Shown in pieces: positions 24,906 through 32,041 of a stretch of DNA of 35,757 nt. Position 1 is the stretch's first letter, and each line of letters starts with the position of its first letter. The position numbers and the translations under genes are program-made. The DNA lies in contig CADBUJ010000031.1 in the NCBI GenBank assembly GCA_902797845.1, forward strand, positions 1 through 35,757. Reading direction: 5' to 3'. Below the pieces are notes generated by a model that saw only the letters and a list, made by a program, of their open reading frames with translations, did no database searches and was not told the origin of the DNA. Source of the stretch: an uncultured Eubacteriales bacterium. Lineage in GTDB: Bacteria; Bacillota; Clostridia; Lachnospirales; Lachnospiraceae.

Positions 24906-25280
24906 CTATTGTGCCTCAACATTTAATACCACAAATCCGGCACTTTTAACAGCCCCTTTAAAAGATGATATATTAGGAGGCTCCTTTGTCATAACAATGG
25001 CTTTCTTTGTTGAAAAGTTTACCTTTGACATAACGCCTTCGAGACTGTTCAGACTGTTCTCCACCTTCCTGGCACAATCCTCACAGACCATACCTCCGAT
25101 CTCAAGATATGTGGTATATATATAATTCTTTTTATCTTTGTCAGAAGGCGGAACCTTTTTAATGTTTTCCCCGGGAGAACAGCAGCTGTCTCCTTTATGC
25201 CTCTTTGTTATAAACAGATAAAAAGCGATCCCCAGCATCATAATTACTAAAAGGAAGATCACAAATGTAGAAAACTTCAT
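24906..25280 (-). CDS. Membrane-tethered heavy-metal-associated (HMA) protein
   Basis: A 124-residue protein with one N-terminal membrane segment (5-24), a short linker holding Cys33-Cys34, then an HMA domain from about 54. The metal site is GMVCEDC with Cys66 and Cys69. HMA domains bind Cu(I) or similar soft metals and pass them to partners. Its start overlaps the stop of the Cys-rich peptide gene (ATGA). The order FeoAB, Cys-rich peptide, HMA suggests co-expression with iron uptake. A chaperone or metal-handling role at the membrane is inference. Confidence 0.85.
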   Translation of the reverse strand: MKFSTFVIFLLVIMMLGIAFYLFITKRHKGDSCCSPGENIKKVPPSDKDKKNYIYTTYLEIGGMVCEDCARKVENSLNSLEGVMSKVNFSTKKAIVMTKEPPNISSFKGAVKSAGFVVLNVEAQ

Positions 25281-25423
25281 TTCTTTCTCCTTGTTTTACA
25301 TTCAAGGCCGCATTTACTGCAGTCAGAGCTGCATCTGGCCTTTTTCTGTTTTCTGATGGTGATAAAGGATAGCGCCAAAACTGCCAGAACGGCCGCAATG
25401 ATAACTATATCCCATACATTCAT
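25277..25423 (-). CDS. FeoB-associated Cys-rich membrane protein
   Basis: A 48-residue peptide: one membrane helix (about 4-23), then a basic tail with Cys31, Cys35, Cys38 and Cys42 in a C-x3-C-x2-C-x3-C pattern. Small proteins of this type often follow feoB in Firmicutes and are thought to act with it, possibly like FeoC. The reading frame is open to 25564 inside feoB, but the ATG at 25423 has AGGAG upstream and begins right after the feoB stop. It overlaps the HMA gene by four bases. Confidence 0.85.
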   Translation of the reverse strand: MNVWDIVIIAAVLAVLALSFITIRKQKKARCSSDCSKCGLECKTRRKK

Positions 25424-25428
25424 ATTTA

Positions 25429-27768
25429 TCACACTCCTATTGCCATACCTATAAATCTGGTGATAAGGGCCCCTATCCATGCCAGCAGGCACTGCCATAC
25501 TACGATAAATAAAGCCCATTTCCCTCCCAGTTCTCTTTTTATGGAAGCTACGGCAGCCACGCATGGTGTATATAAAAGACTGAATACAAGAAGAGACATG
25601 GCTGTAAGAGGTGTCATCAATGCCGCTACTCCTCCTACATAAAGCACCTCAAGAACAGATACAACGCTCTCCTTGGCCATGAATCCGCTGATAAGAGCTA
25701 CCACGATCCTCCAATCACCAAGGCCTATAGGTGTAAATACCGGTACGAGGAATCCTGATATCCCGGCCAATATACTGTCACGTGAATCCTCAACCATATT
25801 AAGAGCAAAGTCAAAATTGGAAAGGAACCATACTACCACAGTAGCTATCATTATCACGGAAAAAGCCCTTACAAGGAAATCCTTGGCCTTTTCCCATAAA
25901 AGCTGAAGCACATTTCTTATGCCCGGCATGCGGTAGCTGGGAAGTTCCATTACAAAGGGAACTGCCTCGCCCTTAAAAAGAGTCTTTTTATAAATAAGGG
26001 CCACAACTATGGAGACTACTATGCCTAAAACATAAAGGCCTGTCATAATAAGAGCCTTGTAGTCTTTAAAGAAGGCATCCACAAAGAACGCATATATGGG
26101 CAGTTTTGCAGTACAGCTCATAAACGGCGTCAGAAGTATAGTCATCTTTCTGTCCCTCTCACTGGGCAGAGTCCTTGTGGCCATTACAGCAGGGACTGTA
26201 CATCCGAAGCCTATAAGCATGGGGACAATGCTCCTTCCGGAGAGTCCCAGTTTTCTTAAAAGCCTGTCCATAAAAAAGGCAACTCTTGCCAGATAACCGC
26301 TGTCTTCCAGCAGGGACAGGAAAAAGAACATGGTAACTATGATGGGAAGAAAGCTCAAAACTGACCCAACGCCTTCAAAAATCCCGTCTATTACAAGGCC
26401 ATGAAGTGCTTCGTTAACATCCATGTCTGTAAGGGCCTTATCGACCACTTCCGTAAGACTTCCTATGCCTGACTCCATCAACTCCTGGAGCCATGCCCCT
26501 ATAACATTGAATGTCAGATAGAATACGGCTGCCATTATCAATATAAAAACAGGAATGGCAGTATATTTTCCCGTAAGTATATTATCTATCTTGCGGCTTC
26601 TTGTATGCTCTTTTGTTTCCTCGGGCTTTATGATGCATGCATCACAGACCTTCTGAATAAAGGAAAAACGCATATCGGCAATGGATGCCGACGGATCAAG
26701 TCCTCTTTCCTTTTCCAGCTGTACTTTGATATGCTCTATGGTCTCTTTTTCGTTATCGTCAAGATCCAGCTGACTTATTATAAGGTTATCTCCCTCTATG
26801 ATCTTGCTTGAGGCAAATCGTACAGGAAGTTCCGTTCTTTTTGCATGATCTTCTATTATATGTCTTACGGAATGAAGTGCTCTGTGAACTGATCCTCCTG
26901 CCTCGTCCTTGCTGCAGAAGTCCTGATACAGTGGCTTTTCCTGATATTTAGCTATATGTAAGGCATGATCCACAAGCTCATCTATGCCCTGCCTCTTAGA
27001 TGCAGATATGGGAATAACAGGCGTACCAAGCATTTCTTCCATCTTGTTTATGTCAACAGACCCGCCGTTGCCCACAAGCTCGTCCATCATATTTAAAGCT
27101 ACAACAACAGGAATATCCATTTCAAGGAGCTGCATAGTAAGATAGAGGTTTCTTTCTATGTTTGTGGAATCAACTATATTAATAATAGCCTTAGGATGAT
27201 CATTTATGACAAAATTCCTTGACACCAGTTCCTCGCTGGAATAGGGAGACATGGAATAGATGCCCGGGAGATCGGTAATGAGGGTATTTTTATGCCCTTT
27301 TATGGAACCGCTCTTTCTTTCCACTGTAACGCCGGGGAAGTTCCCCACATGCTGATTTGCTCCTGTAAGCTGATTGAAAAGCGTGGTCTTTCCGCTGTTC
27401 TGATTTCCTACAAGGGCGAATGTAAGTATCTCATCGTCAGGCAGAGGCTCCCCTGTCCCTTTTGGATGGAACTTGCCTGCTTCTCCGAGTCCCGGATGCG
27501 GGTTATGTTCCTCCTTCTGATGCTTTTTCCCCTGTTCTGTTTTTTCTGTAGGCTTTATGATTATTTTTTCAGTATCTTCAAGCCTTAAAGTAAGCTCATA
27601 CCCATGTATCCTTAGCTCCACCGGATCTCCCATGGGAGCATATTTTACCATTGTGACAACTGCTCCGGGGATAACACCCATGTCAAGGAAATGCTGTCTT
27701 AGAGCACCTTCCCCTATGACCTCTTCGATTACTGCAGATCTTCCGATCTCAAGTTCATTCAGTTTCAT
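25429..27768 (-). CDS. feoB: FeoA-FeoB fusion ferrous iron transporter
   Basis: A 779-residue fusion of the SH3-like FeoA domain (about 1-75) to FeoB, with a His-containing linker (His83, 88, 91, 101). The G-protein domain has G1 GNQNSGKTT (121-129), G3 DLPG (166-169) and an NMMD G4. The membrane part has Gate motifs of the nucleoside-recognition type (IVPMLIGFGCTVPAVMATRTL). It imports Fe2+ across the cytoplasmic membrane. A promoter at 27954-27982 and a 180-nt leader with an internal terminator precede it. A palindrome over the -10 may be an iron-regulator site. The FeoB-associated peptide follows 5 bp after the stop. Confidence 0.94.
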   Translation of the reverse strand: MKLNELEIGRSAVIEEVIGEGALRQHFLDMGVIPGAVVTMVKYAPMGDPVELRIHGYELTLRLEDTEKIIIKPTEKTEQGKKHQKEEHNPHPGLGEAGKFHPKGTGEPLPDDEILTFALVGNQNSGKTTLFNQLTGANQHVGNFPGVTVERKSGSIKGHKNTLITDLPGIYSMSPYSSEELVSRNFVINDHPKAIINIVDSTNIERNLYLTMQLLEMDIPVVVALNMMDELVGNGGSVDINKMEEMLGTPVIPISASKRQGIDELVDHALHIAKYQEKPLYQDFCSKDEAGGSVHRALHSVRHIIEDHAKRTELPVRFASSKIIEGDNLIISQLDLDDNEKETIEHIKVQLEKERGLDPSASIADMRFSFIQKVCDACIIKPEETKEHTRSRKIDNILTGKYTAIPVFILIMAAVFYLTFNVIGAWLQELMESGIGSLTEVVDKALTDMDVNEALHGLVIDGIFEGVGSVLSFLPIIVTMFFFLSLLEDSGYLARVAFFMDRLLRKLGLSGRSIVPMLIGFGCTVPAVMATRTLPSERDRKMTILLTPFMSCTAKLPIYAFFVDAFFKDYKALIMTGLYVLGIVVSIVVALIYKKTLFKGEAVPFVMELPSYRMPGIRNVLQLLWEKAKDFLVRAFSVIMIATVVVWFLSNFDFALNMVEDSRDSILAGISGFLVPVFTPIGLGDWRIVVALISGFMAKESVVSVLEVLYVGGVAALMTPLTAMSLLVFSLLYTPCVAAVASIKRELGGKWALFIVVWQCLLAWIGALITRFIGMAIGV

Positions 27769-27802
27769 CCTACTAAATCTCCATGTTTATTAGTCTATAT
27801 AG

Positions 27803-27843
27803 CAAAAAAAAGCGGCCTTGCGGCACTTTAAACTGCAAGACCG
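27803..27843 (-). terminator. Intrinsic terminator inside the feoAB leader
   Basis: On the minus strand CGGTCTTGC pairs with GCAAGGCCG (one G-U) across a 13-nt loop, followed by C and nine T. An alternative, GTGCC-GCAA-GGC, uses the same 3' arm with a GNRA loop. It lies 35 bp before the feoAB ATG and about 100 nt after the predicted transcription start. No gene ends here, so it looks like an attenuator. Confidence 0.75.
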
Positions 27844-27947
27844 GAAGCTTTCATAATACTCGAAATGCAACTGCAATTAGCTCTAAAGGATGTTTTGTCT
27901 TATGCTGTGATGTCTTTATTCTCCCGAATCATGATTAGGTCGTTCTA
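27844..27947 (-). promoter_or_regulatory. 5' leader of feoAB upstream of the attenuator
   Basis: About 100 nt of transcribed leader with no visible short coding gene. It holds TCGTT-AGA-AACGA and AATCATGATT inverted repeats. Together with the terminator at 27803-27843 it could be a metal-sensing riboswitch. Fe2+-responsive czcD-type riboswitches exist in Clostridia, but I could not match that consensus by eye. Confidence 0.4.
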
Positions 27948-27951
27948 ACGA

Positions 27952-27968
27952 TTATTATATTATAATAA
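27952..27968. promoter_or_regulatory. Palindrome over the feoAB -10, candidate operator
   Basis: An 8-1-8 inverted repeat (TTATTATA, one base, TATAATAA) that covers the -10 hexamer. Fur and DtxR family repressors bind AT-rich palindromes of this kind. It does not closely match the Fur consensus TGATAATnATTATCA, and such AT-rich palindromes can arise by chance. Confidence 0.4.
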
Positions 27969-27982
27969 CTTCATTATGTAAA
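27954..27982 (-). promoter_or_regulatory. Promoter of feoAB
   Basis: TTTACA (plus 27977-27982) and TATAAT (plus 27954-27959) on the minus strand, 17 bp apart. The predicted start is near 27947. Confidence 0.75.
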
Positions 27983-28013
27983 TAAGATGCATTCCACATT
28001 TTTAAGATCCTGC

Positions 28014-28044
28014 AAAAAAATCCTGCAGCATGATGCTGCAGGAT
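28014..28044 (-). terminator. Terminator of the pilus operon
   Basis: ATCCTGCAGCAT (28020-28031) and ATGCTGCAGGAT (28033-28044) form a long stem, followed on the minus strand by seven T. It lies 22 bp past the last pilus gene. Confidence 0.92.
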
Positions 28045-28065
28045 CATATGGTTCAAAGAAGAGTA

Positions 28066-29160
28066 TTATTCCTCTGTTTCAGAGGGGTCGTTATTTACAC
28101 TATCTTTATTTTTGCGTTTCTTTAAGAATAATAATAAAACAAGCAGAACTGTTGCCGCCGCTATTGCCACAATATACGGCACGGGATCGAAGTCGTCCCC
28201 TGTCTGGGTGGATCTGCCGGGCTTTTGAGCATCCTTTCCCGTTTCTTCCGGTAAAGTCTCAGGTTCGGGAATTACATGGGGTTGATATATGGCTATTGCA
28301 GTGAATCCATTTGCATCCGTTGCCATAACCCTTAGAGGCTCGGGGTCTCCTACAAAATCAGGATACGGAATAAATGTTACTGTCCCATCCTCGTTATAGG
28401 TATAAGTTCCTATCTTATTCCCGCTTTTATCAAGGGCGTCCACGGTTCTGTCTTCGGTGGGTTCTCCCGTCCTGGGATCCAGAACTTTTATGGATACGAT
28501 CGGAGAACTGCCTTCCTTAAAAGAGGGAAAACTGTTTTGTCTTTCTCCCAGCCGACCCCATGTTTCACCATGGATCGGAGTAGGAGGTACGGGAGAATCC
28601 TTTTCAGTCTCATCAGTTTCCGTTTCTTCTACAGCCTTATTAACGAAGGCGCAATTCTCCGGTTTATGCTTGGGATCCCCATCATCGCGGATCTGTGCCG
28701 TAACACTCTTCCGTCCGCTTGCTTCGTCATAATGGATAAATATCTCCACTATGAATTCCTTCTGATCATACTCGATCTTGGGATCTGTTCCCTTAACCTG
28801 AGTTATCTTATATGTGAACATATCTCCGGGTTTAACATCATCCGGGGAAATATTCCAGGTATAAGTTCCGATCTCTCCGGACGAAAGCGTAAGCTTTACA
28901 TCCCCTTCAGGAAGCAGCTCGCTGCCGTTGATATGATTCCATCCCTCACCGTAAGCATTCTCCGAAGGATCCTGAGGAGGAACATACTCGGAGCCTTCAA
29001 TAAGGGATGTGCCGCCCATTTCGATGGAAACATCAACTTCCACCTTCATGTCGCCCTCTTCTGCAAAAGCATTATCAGGCCATGCAAACATAATGATTAG
29101 CACGAAGGACAGAAACCATCTCAGATATTTGGTTTTGTGATATGTTTTTTTATTATTCAT
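28066..29160 (-). CDS. Minor pilin or wall-anchored pilus accessory protein
   Basis: A 364-residue secreted protein. The signal peptide ends near NAFA-EEG. The N-terminal domain (about 40-180) has features of a Spy0128-like pilin domain (GTYTWNISPDDVKPGDMFTY and ENCAFVNKA at its end). A Pro/Thr/Glu-rich linker follows. The next domain has KIGTYTYNEDGTVTFIPYPDF and VMATDANG, like a CshA-type fibril repeat. The C-terminus is a sorting signal: STQTGDD, a hydrophobic helix, then KKRKNK. A start at 29175 is also possible; both overlap the sortase gene. It is the last gene of the operon, matching the place of fctB in group A Streptococcus. Confidence 0.82.
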   Translation of the reverse strand: MNNKKTYHKTKYLRWFLSFVLIIMFAWPDNAFAEEGDMKVEVDVSIEMGGTSLIEGSEYVPPQDPSENAYGEGWNHINGSELLPEGDVKLTLSSGEIGTYTWNISPDDVKPGDMFTYKITQVKGTDPKIEYDQKEFIVEIFIHYDEASGRKSVTAQIRDDGDPKHKPENCAFVNKAVEETETDETEKDSPVPPTPIHGETWGRLGERQNSFPSFKEGSSPIVSIKVLDPRTGEPTEDRTVDALDKSGNKIGTYTYNEDGTVTFIPYPDFVGDPEPLRVMATDANGFTAIAIYQPHVIPEPETLPEETGKDAQKPGRSTQTGDDFDPVPYIVAIAAATVLLVLLLFLKKRKNKDSVNNDPSETEE

Positions 29161-29911
29161 TAAGCTGATTCTCATCGATCGTTACAAATAAAATAACACG
29201 TCTCGTACTCGTAGGGCTTTTGCATGTTGATAAAGCAATAATATGCCCACTTGCACCGGGATTGATATGCATCGCATTCCCCTGTATCCATTGATACAGC
29301 GCAGCTAATCCAGTGGATTCCGGATCGAATATAAGCTCGTTGGAAGCATCCGTATAGGCATATGCAAATACCGTAACGGAAAAATCTCCCCTGTCCGTAA
29401 AAATGGTACCTGTAAGATGCTTATCAAAATAATCCCGTTCTTCAAAGTAGTCCAGGGCACCGAACATCATGCCGCCGCTCATATGGTGGCCGTATAAAAG
29501 AGAATAATCGTCTGTAAATGATCCGTTATTCCTGCTGTCAAGGAAGATCGATCCTGCCAGGGAATAATCGCCATACGGGTCCTTATTGATGTATTCGTAA
29601 TTATCCACGCCCTGCATAACAGGATAATCTATGGTCGTATCATCTATGGTTATCCAGCCTATGCAGTCTTCAGATAACTCTTTTAAGACCTGGATATCTT
29701 CGCCCGGTTCCGGCTTATATGGCATGGTAACTGCGGCTCTGGCATTGTTATATACGAATATGGTATCTGCCAGAAAATACAGCCCCAAAAGCAATATCAG
29801 TACAAAAACCACATCAAGGACGGTCTGCAGCGTTTTATCAAATATCCTGATTATCTTAAGAGCTCTTCTTTCGCCTTCTGTTAAGGGAACTTTGGATCTT
29901 GGTTTTTTCAT
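29153..29911 (-). CDS. Class B sortase of the pilus operon
   Basis: A 252-residue transpeptidase with an N-terminal membrane anchor (about 31-52) and an external catalytic domain. The active site is readable: His142 in LLYGHHM, Cys230 in ALSTCKSPTS, and Arg238 in the following TRRVIL. The LSTC motif, the helix between catalytic parts and the overall length place it in class B. In group A Streptococcus a class B sortase (called SrtC) polymerises the FctA pilin. It lies between the backbone pilin and the minor pilin genes, so pilin polymerisation or anchoring is the likely job. Confidence 0.9.
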   Translation of the reverse strand: MKKPRSKVPLTEGERRALKIIRIFDKTLQTVLDVVFVLILLLGLYFLADTIFVYNNARAAVTMPYKPEPGEDIQVLKELSEDCIGWITIDDTTIDYPVMQGVDNYEYINKDPYGDYSLAGSIFLDSRNNGSFTDDYSLLYGHHMSGGMMFGALDYFEERDYFDKHLTGTIFTDRGDFSVTVFAYAYTDASNELIFDPESTGLAALYQWIQGNAMHINPGASGHIIALSTCKSPTSTRRVILFVTIDENQLNE

Positions 29912-29926
29912 AAGGACCTTTTAAGA

Positions 29927-31111
29927 TCATTCCTCTATGTCAGATGCTTTCCTGCGTGTAAAGAAATAAACTGCAGCAAGGCCAAGCAGAACTACTGCTC
30001 CGCCGATACCCATAGCAACACCTGTAGGGATAACACCTGTCCTGGTGTTTGTTACCACTGCATCATCCTTATCCTCTATAGTACCGTCTGATGTAAAAGT
30101 ATATGTGGCATTTGCATATGTAGTCACATATCCTTCAGAATTTGCATTTGTCTCTGTAACGGTATAGGAAGCACCTTCAGGTATACCGATGAATTTATAT
30201 TTATCCTGATGTCCGTATGTCAGAGCTGTTCCGCTGGTGTAATTGGCATATGTAGGTGATGCAATATCCTGACCGTTTTCAACGACCTTTGCATATTTGG
30301 GGGTAACGTTTGCAGGAAGGCCTGTAAAATCAACTCTAATCGTCCACTTGGACTCCTTGTCACCCTGATTACCTGCTATTACCTTCTGTACAGTCATGGT
30401 ATTTGTTAATATCTGGTTGATGTATTTATTGGACTTGGTCTCATCTTCGATACCTGATCCTTCGGGATCTCCGTTTGCATATCCGTCTGCAGCTGCACCG
30501 TTAGGGGTATAAGTCTGATCGGGAGCAGCAGTTACCTGTCCTTCGTAGGCCACATAACCGAGCACTGAAAGTGTTCCGTTAGTATCCTGAACATATACAT
30601 CGATAGTACGGATGCGTGTCTGCTCTGTTCCGTCGGGAGCATCCACATCATATTTTACGCCGCCAACGTTCTCTGTATTGGAATTGGCTTCGGTAAGTGT
30701 ATAGCGATATACTCCGGGCTTGGGGAATTTAATGCTGGAAAAATTGATGGTGATATCGGCTTCCGCATATATTTTAGTGTCATCTGTTATGGGCTTTCCC
30801 GTTCCGCCGGCAGTGGTTGCTGCACCGGCATCAAAGGATACATTGGCTACGGTAGGTGTACCTATACCTGCATAAACAGGGAGCTTTCCGGTTTCTGCAT
30901 CTGCAACAGCTCCGGCTGTTATAGTATAGGTGAATGTAATGGCAGGGCTTACCGTATCCTTATCCACTACAAGGTACTTGTGCAGTTTGGTCGTTGTGCC
31001 TGTAGCTTCTTTATTATCTGTTGCATAATCAAAATCATCCGCTCTTACTGTTGATGATGCCATGCCGAGTAAAAGAAGCATTGCTAAAACCATACTGAGA
31101 ACTTTTTTCAT
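29927..31111 (-). CDS. Backbone pilin with isopeptide-type domains
   Basis: A 394-residue secreted pilin. The signal peptide (about 1-25) ends near STVRA-DD. Domain one (about 30-240) carries LHKYLVVDKD with a Lys candidate, FTYTITAG, and YRYTLTEANS with a Glu. Domain two (about 245-365) has MTVQKVIAG (Lys), YTVTETNANSEGY (Glu) and VVTNTRTG (Asn), the Lys-Glu-Asn pattern of self-forming isopeptide bonds. The sorting signal is VIPTGV, a hydrophobic helix and FTRRKAS, close to EVPTG of streptococcal FctA/Spy0128. The frame is open to 31159, but the ATG at 31111 has AGGAGA and begins a proper signal peptide. Confidence 0.9.
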   Translation of the reverse strand: MKKVLSMVLAMLLLLGMASSTVRADDFDYATDNKEATGTTTKLHKYLVVDKDTVSPAITFTYTITAGAVADAETGKLPVYAGIGTPTVANVSFDAGAATTAGGTGKPITDDTKIYAEADITINFSSIKFPKPGVYRYTLTEANSNTENVGGVKYDVDAPDGTEQTRIRTIDVYVQDTNGTLSVLGYVAYEGQVTAAPDQTYTPNGAAADGYANGDPEGSGIEDETKSNKYINQILTNTMTVQKVIAGNQGDKESKWTIRVDFTGLPANVTPKYAKVVENGQDIASPTYANYTSGTALTYGHQDKYKFIGIPEGASYTVTETNANSEGYVTTYANATYTFTSDGTIEDKDDAVVTNTRTGVIPTGVAMGIGGAVVLLGLAAVYFFTRRKASDIEE

Positions 31112-31179
31112 TCTTTCTCTCCTTTGATAAATACTTAATATATAATCCGGAGAAATCATCTCCGATTATCCGTTGATCA

Positions 31180-31824
31180 TCAGAATCCCCTGCGTCTTAT
31201 CTGAAAAATCACTTTGCCCTTGAGCTTTGTAACAGGCCCTATGCTCCTGGAATCCATGGCCTGCTCTCTGGCATCTGCCAGGACAAAATATTCTCCTTCT
31301 TTTACGGTATAAGGGAAAACCATGGTATCTGATGGCCGTTTTTTTGTTTCGTAATATATGGTCTCATAAGGTCTCAGACCGTTAATCGTGTAGGTACCTT
31401 CCTCATCGATGACTACCTCATCTCCGGGCTCGCCTACTATCCTTCCGAAACAATTCTTCCCTTCGTGCTCGTATATGACAAGATCGCCGCTTTTATATCC
31501 GCCTAATCTGAATGTGATAACAAGATCCCCGTCCCTGAGAGCAGGATACATATCATTTGTATGGCAGATAAATACTCCTCCCACATAATTCAAGAGGATC
31601 CAGAGAAGCAGACCGATAACAAATATCTTTAGCAAAAGATTCCTAAGCCGCTTTAATACCCTTTGTCTCCCCGGCCTTTTATTCTTCGACGGTTCCGAGA
31701 TCTCTGTCTCCGCAGGAACATTCTCCGAAGAGACTTCATCTCCGGGGCCAACTTCCTGCTCTACTGATCCGGATGCAGGCTCCTCTGAATTGAGGACATC
31801 CCCTTTGGGAGTAATATCAGTCAA
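31180..31824 (-). CDS. sipA: SipA-like signal-peptidase homologue with altered dyad
   Basis: A 214-residue type I signal peptidase-fold protein: an acidic, Pro/Glu-rich N-terminus (1-47), one membrane segment (about 66-87) and an external S26 domain. In box B the catalytic Ser is replaced: HTNDMYPAL has Asp91 before Met92. In box D the general base Lys is replaced: CFGRIVGEPGD has Gly127 where normal enzymes have Lys. Box E DSRSIGPV is kept. Streptococcal pilus SipA has the same Asp/Gly replacement and is required for pilus assembly without being a normal peptidase. It is the first gene of the pilus operon, which supports that role. Confidence 0.85.
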   Translation of the reverse strand: MTDITPKGDVLNSEEPASGSVEQEVGPGDEVSSENVPAETEISEPSKNKRPGRQRVLKRLRNLLLKIFVIGLLLWILLNYVGGVFICHTNDMYPALRDGDLVITFRLGGYKSGDLVIYEHEGKNCFGRIVGEPGDEVVIDEEGTYTINGLRPYETIYYETKKRPSDTMVFPYTVKEGEYFVLADAREQAMDSRSIGPVTKLKGKVIFQIRRRGF

Positions 31825-31916
31825 TACTGTGCTCTCTTTCTAAGTGTATCTTATTTGTTAAATATGGTCCGGTCTATTGCATACCGATTACTCAATGTCT
31901 GATTACAGTTAGAGTT

Positions 31917-31945
31917 ATGATATCAAATATTAACTATAAATACAA
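31917..31945 (-). promoter_or_regulatory. Likely promoter of the pilus operon
   Basis: TTGTAT (plus 31940-31945) and TATCAT (plus 31917-31922) on the minus strand, 17 bp apart. The predicted leader is about 85 nt. Confidence 0.5.
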
Positions 31946-31947
31946 AT

Positions 31948-31971
31948 AAAACTGATTTATTGAGCAGTTTT
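31948..31971. terminator. Hairpin between the patatin-like gene and the pilus operon
   Basis: AAAACTG (31948-31954) and CAGTTTT (31965-31971) with a 10-nt loop. T-rich sequence lies on both sides. It probably ends the patatin-like gene transcript, though the stem is A/T-rich and modest. Confidence 0.5.
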
Positions 31972-32041
31972 TTTGTACTTTTTTATTATTTTACGTTTAT
32001 ATAGAATAAAAGTGCAGTTTTACCTTGATCTTTGCATGATC

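Noticed and set aside
25424..25564. Longer form of the FeoB-associated peptide (95 residues)
   Set aside because: The extra 47 residues are out-of-frame feoB sequence and do not resemble a protein; the ATG at 25423 has AGGAG.
31948..31971. Terminator of a plus-strand gene
   Set aside because: The T-tract is better on the plus strand, but no plus-strand gene lies upstream; it more likely ends the patatin-like gene.
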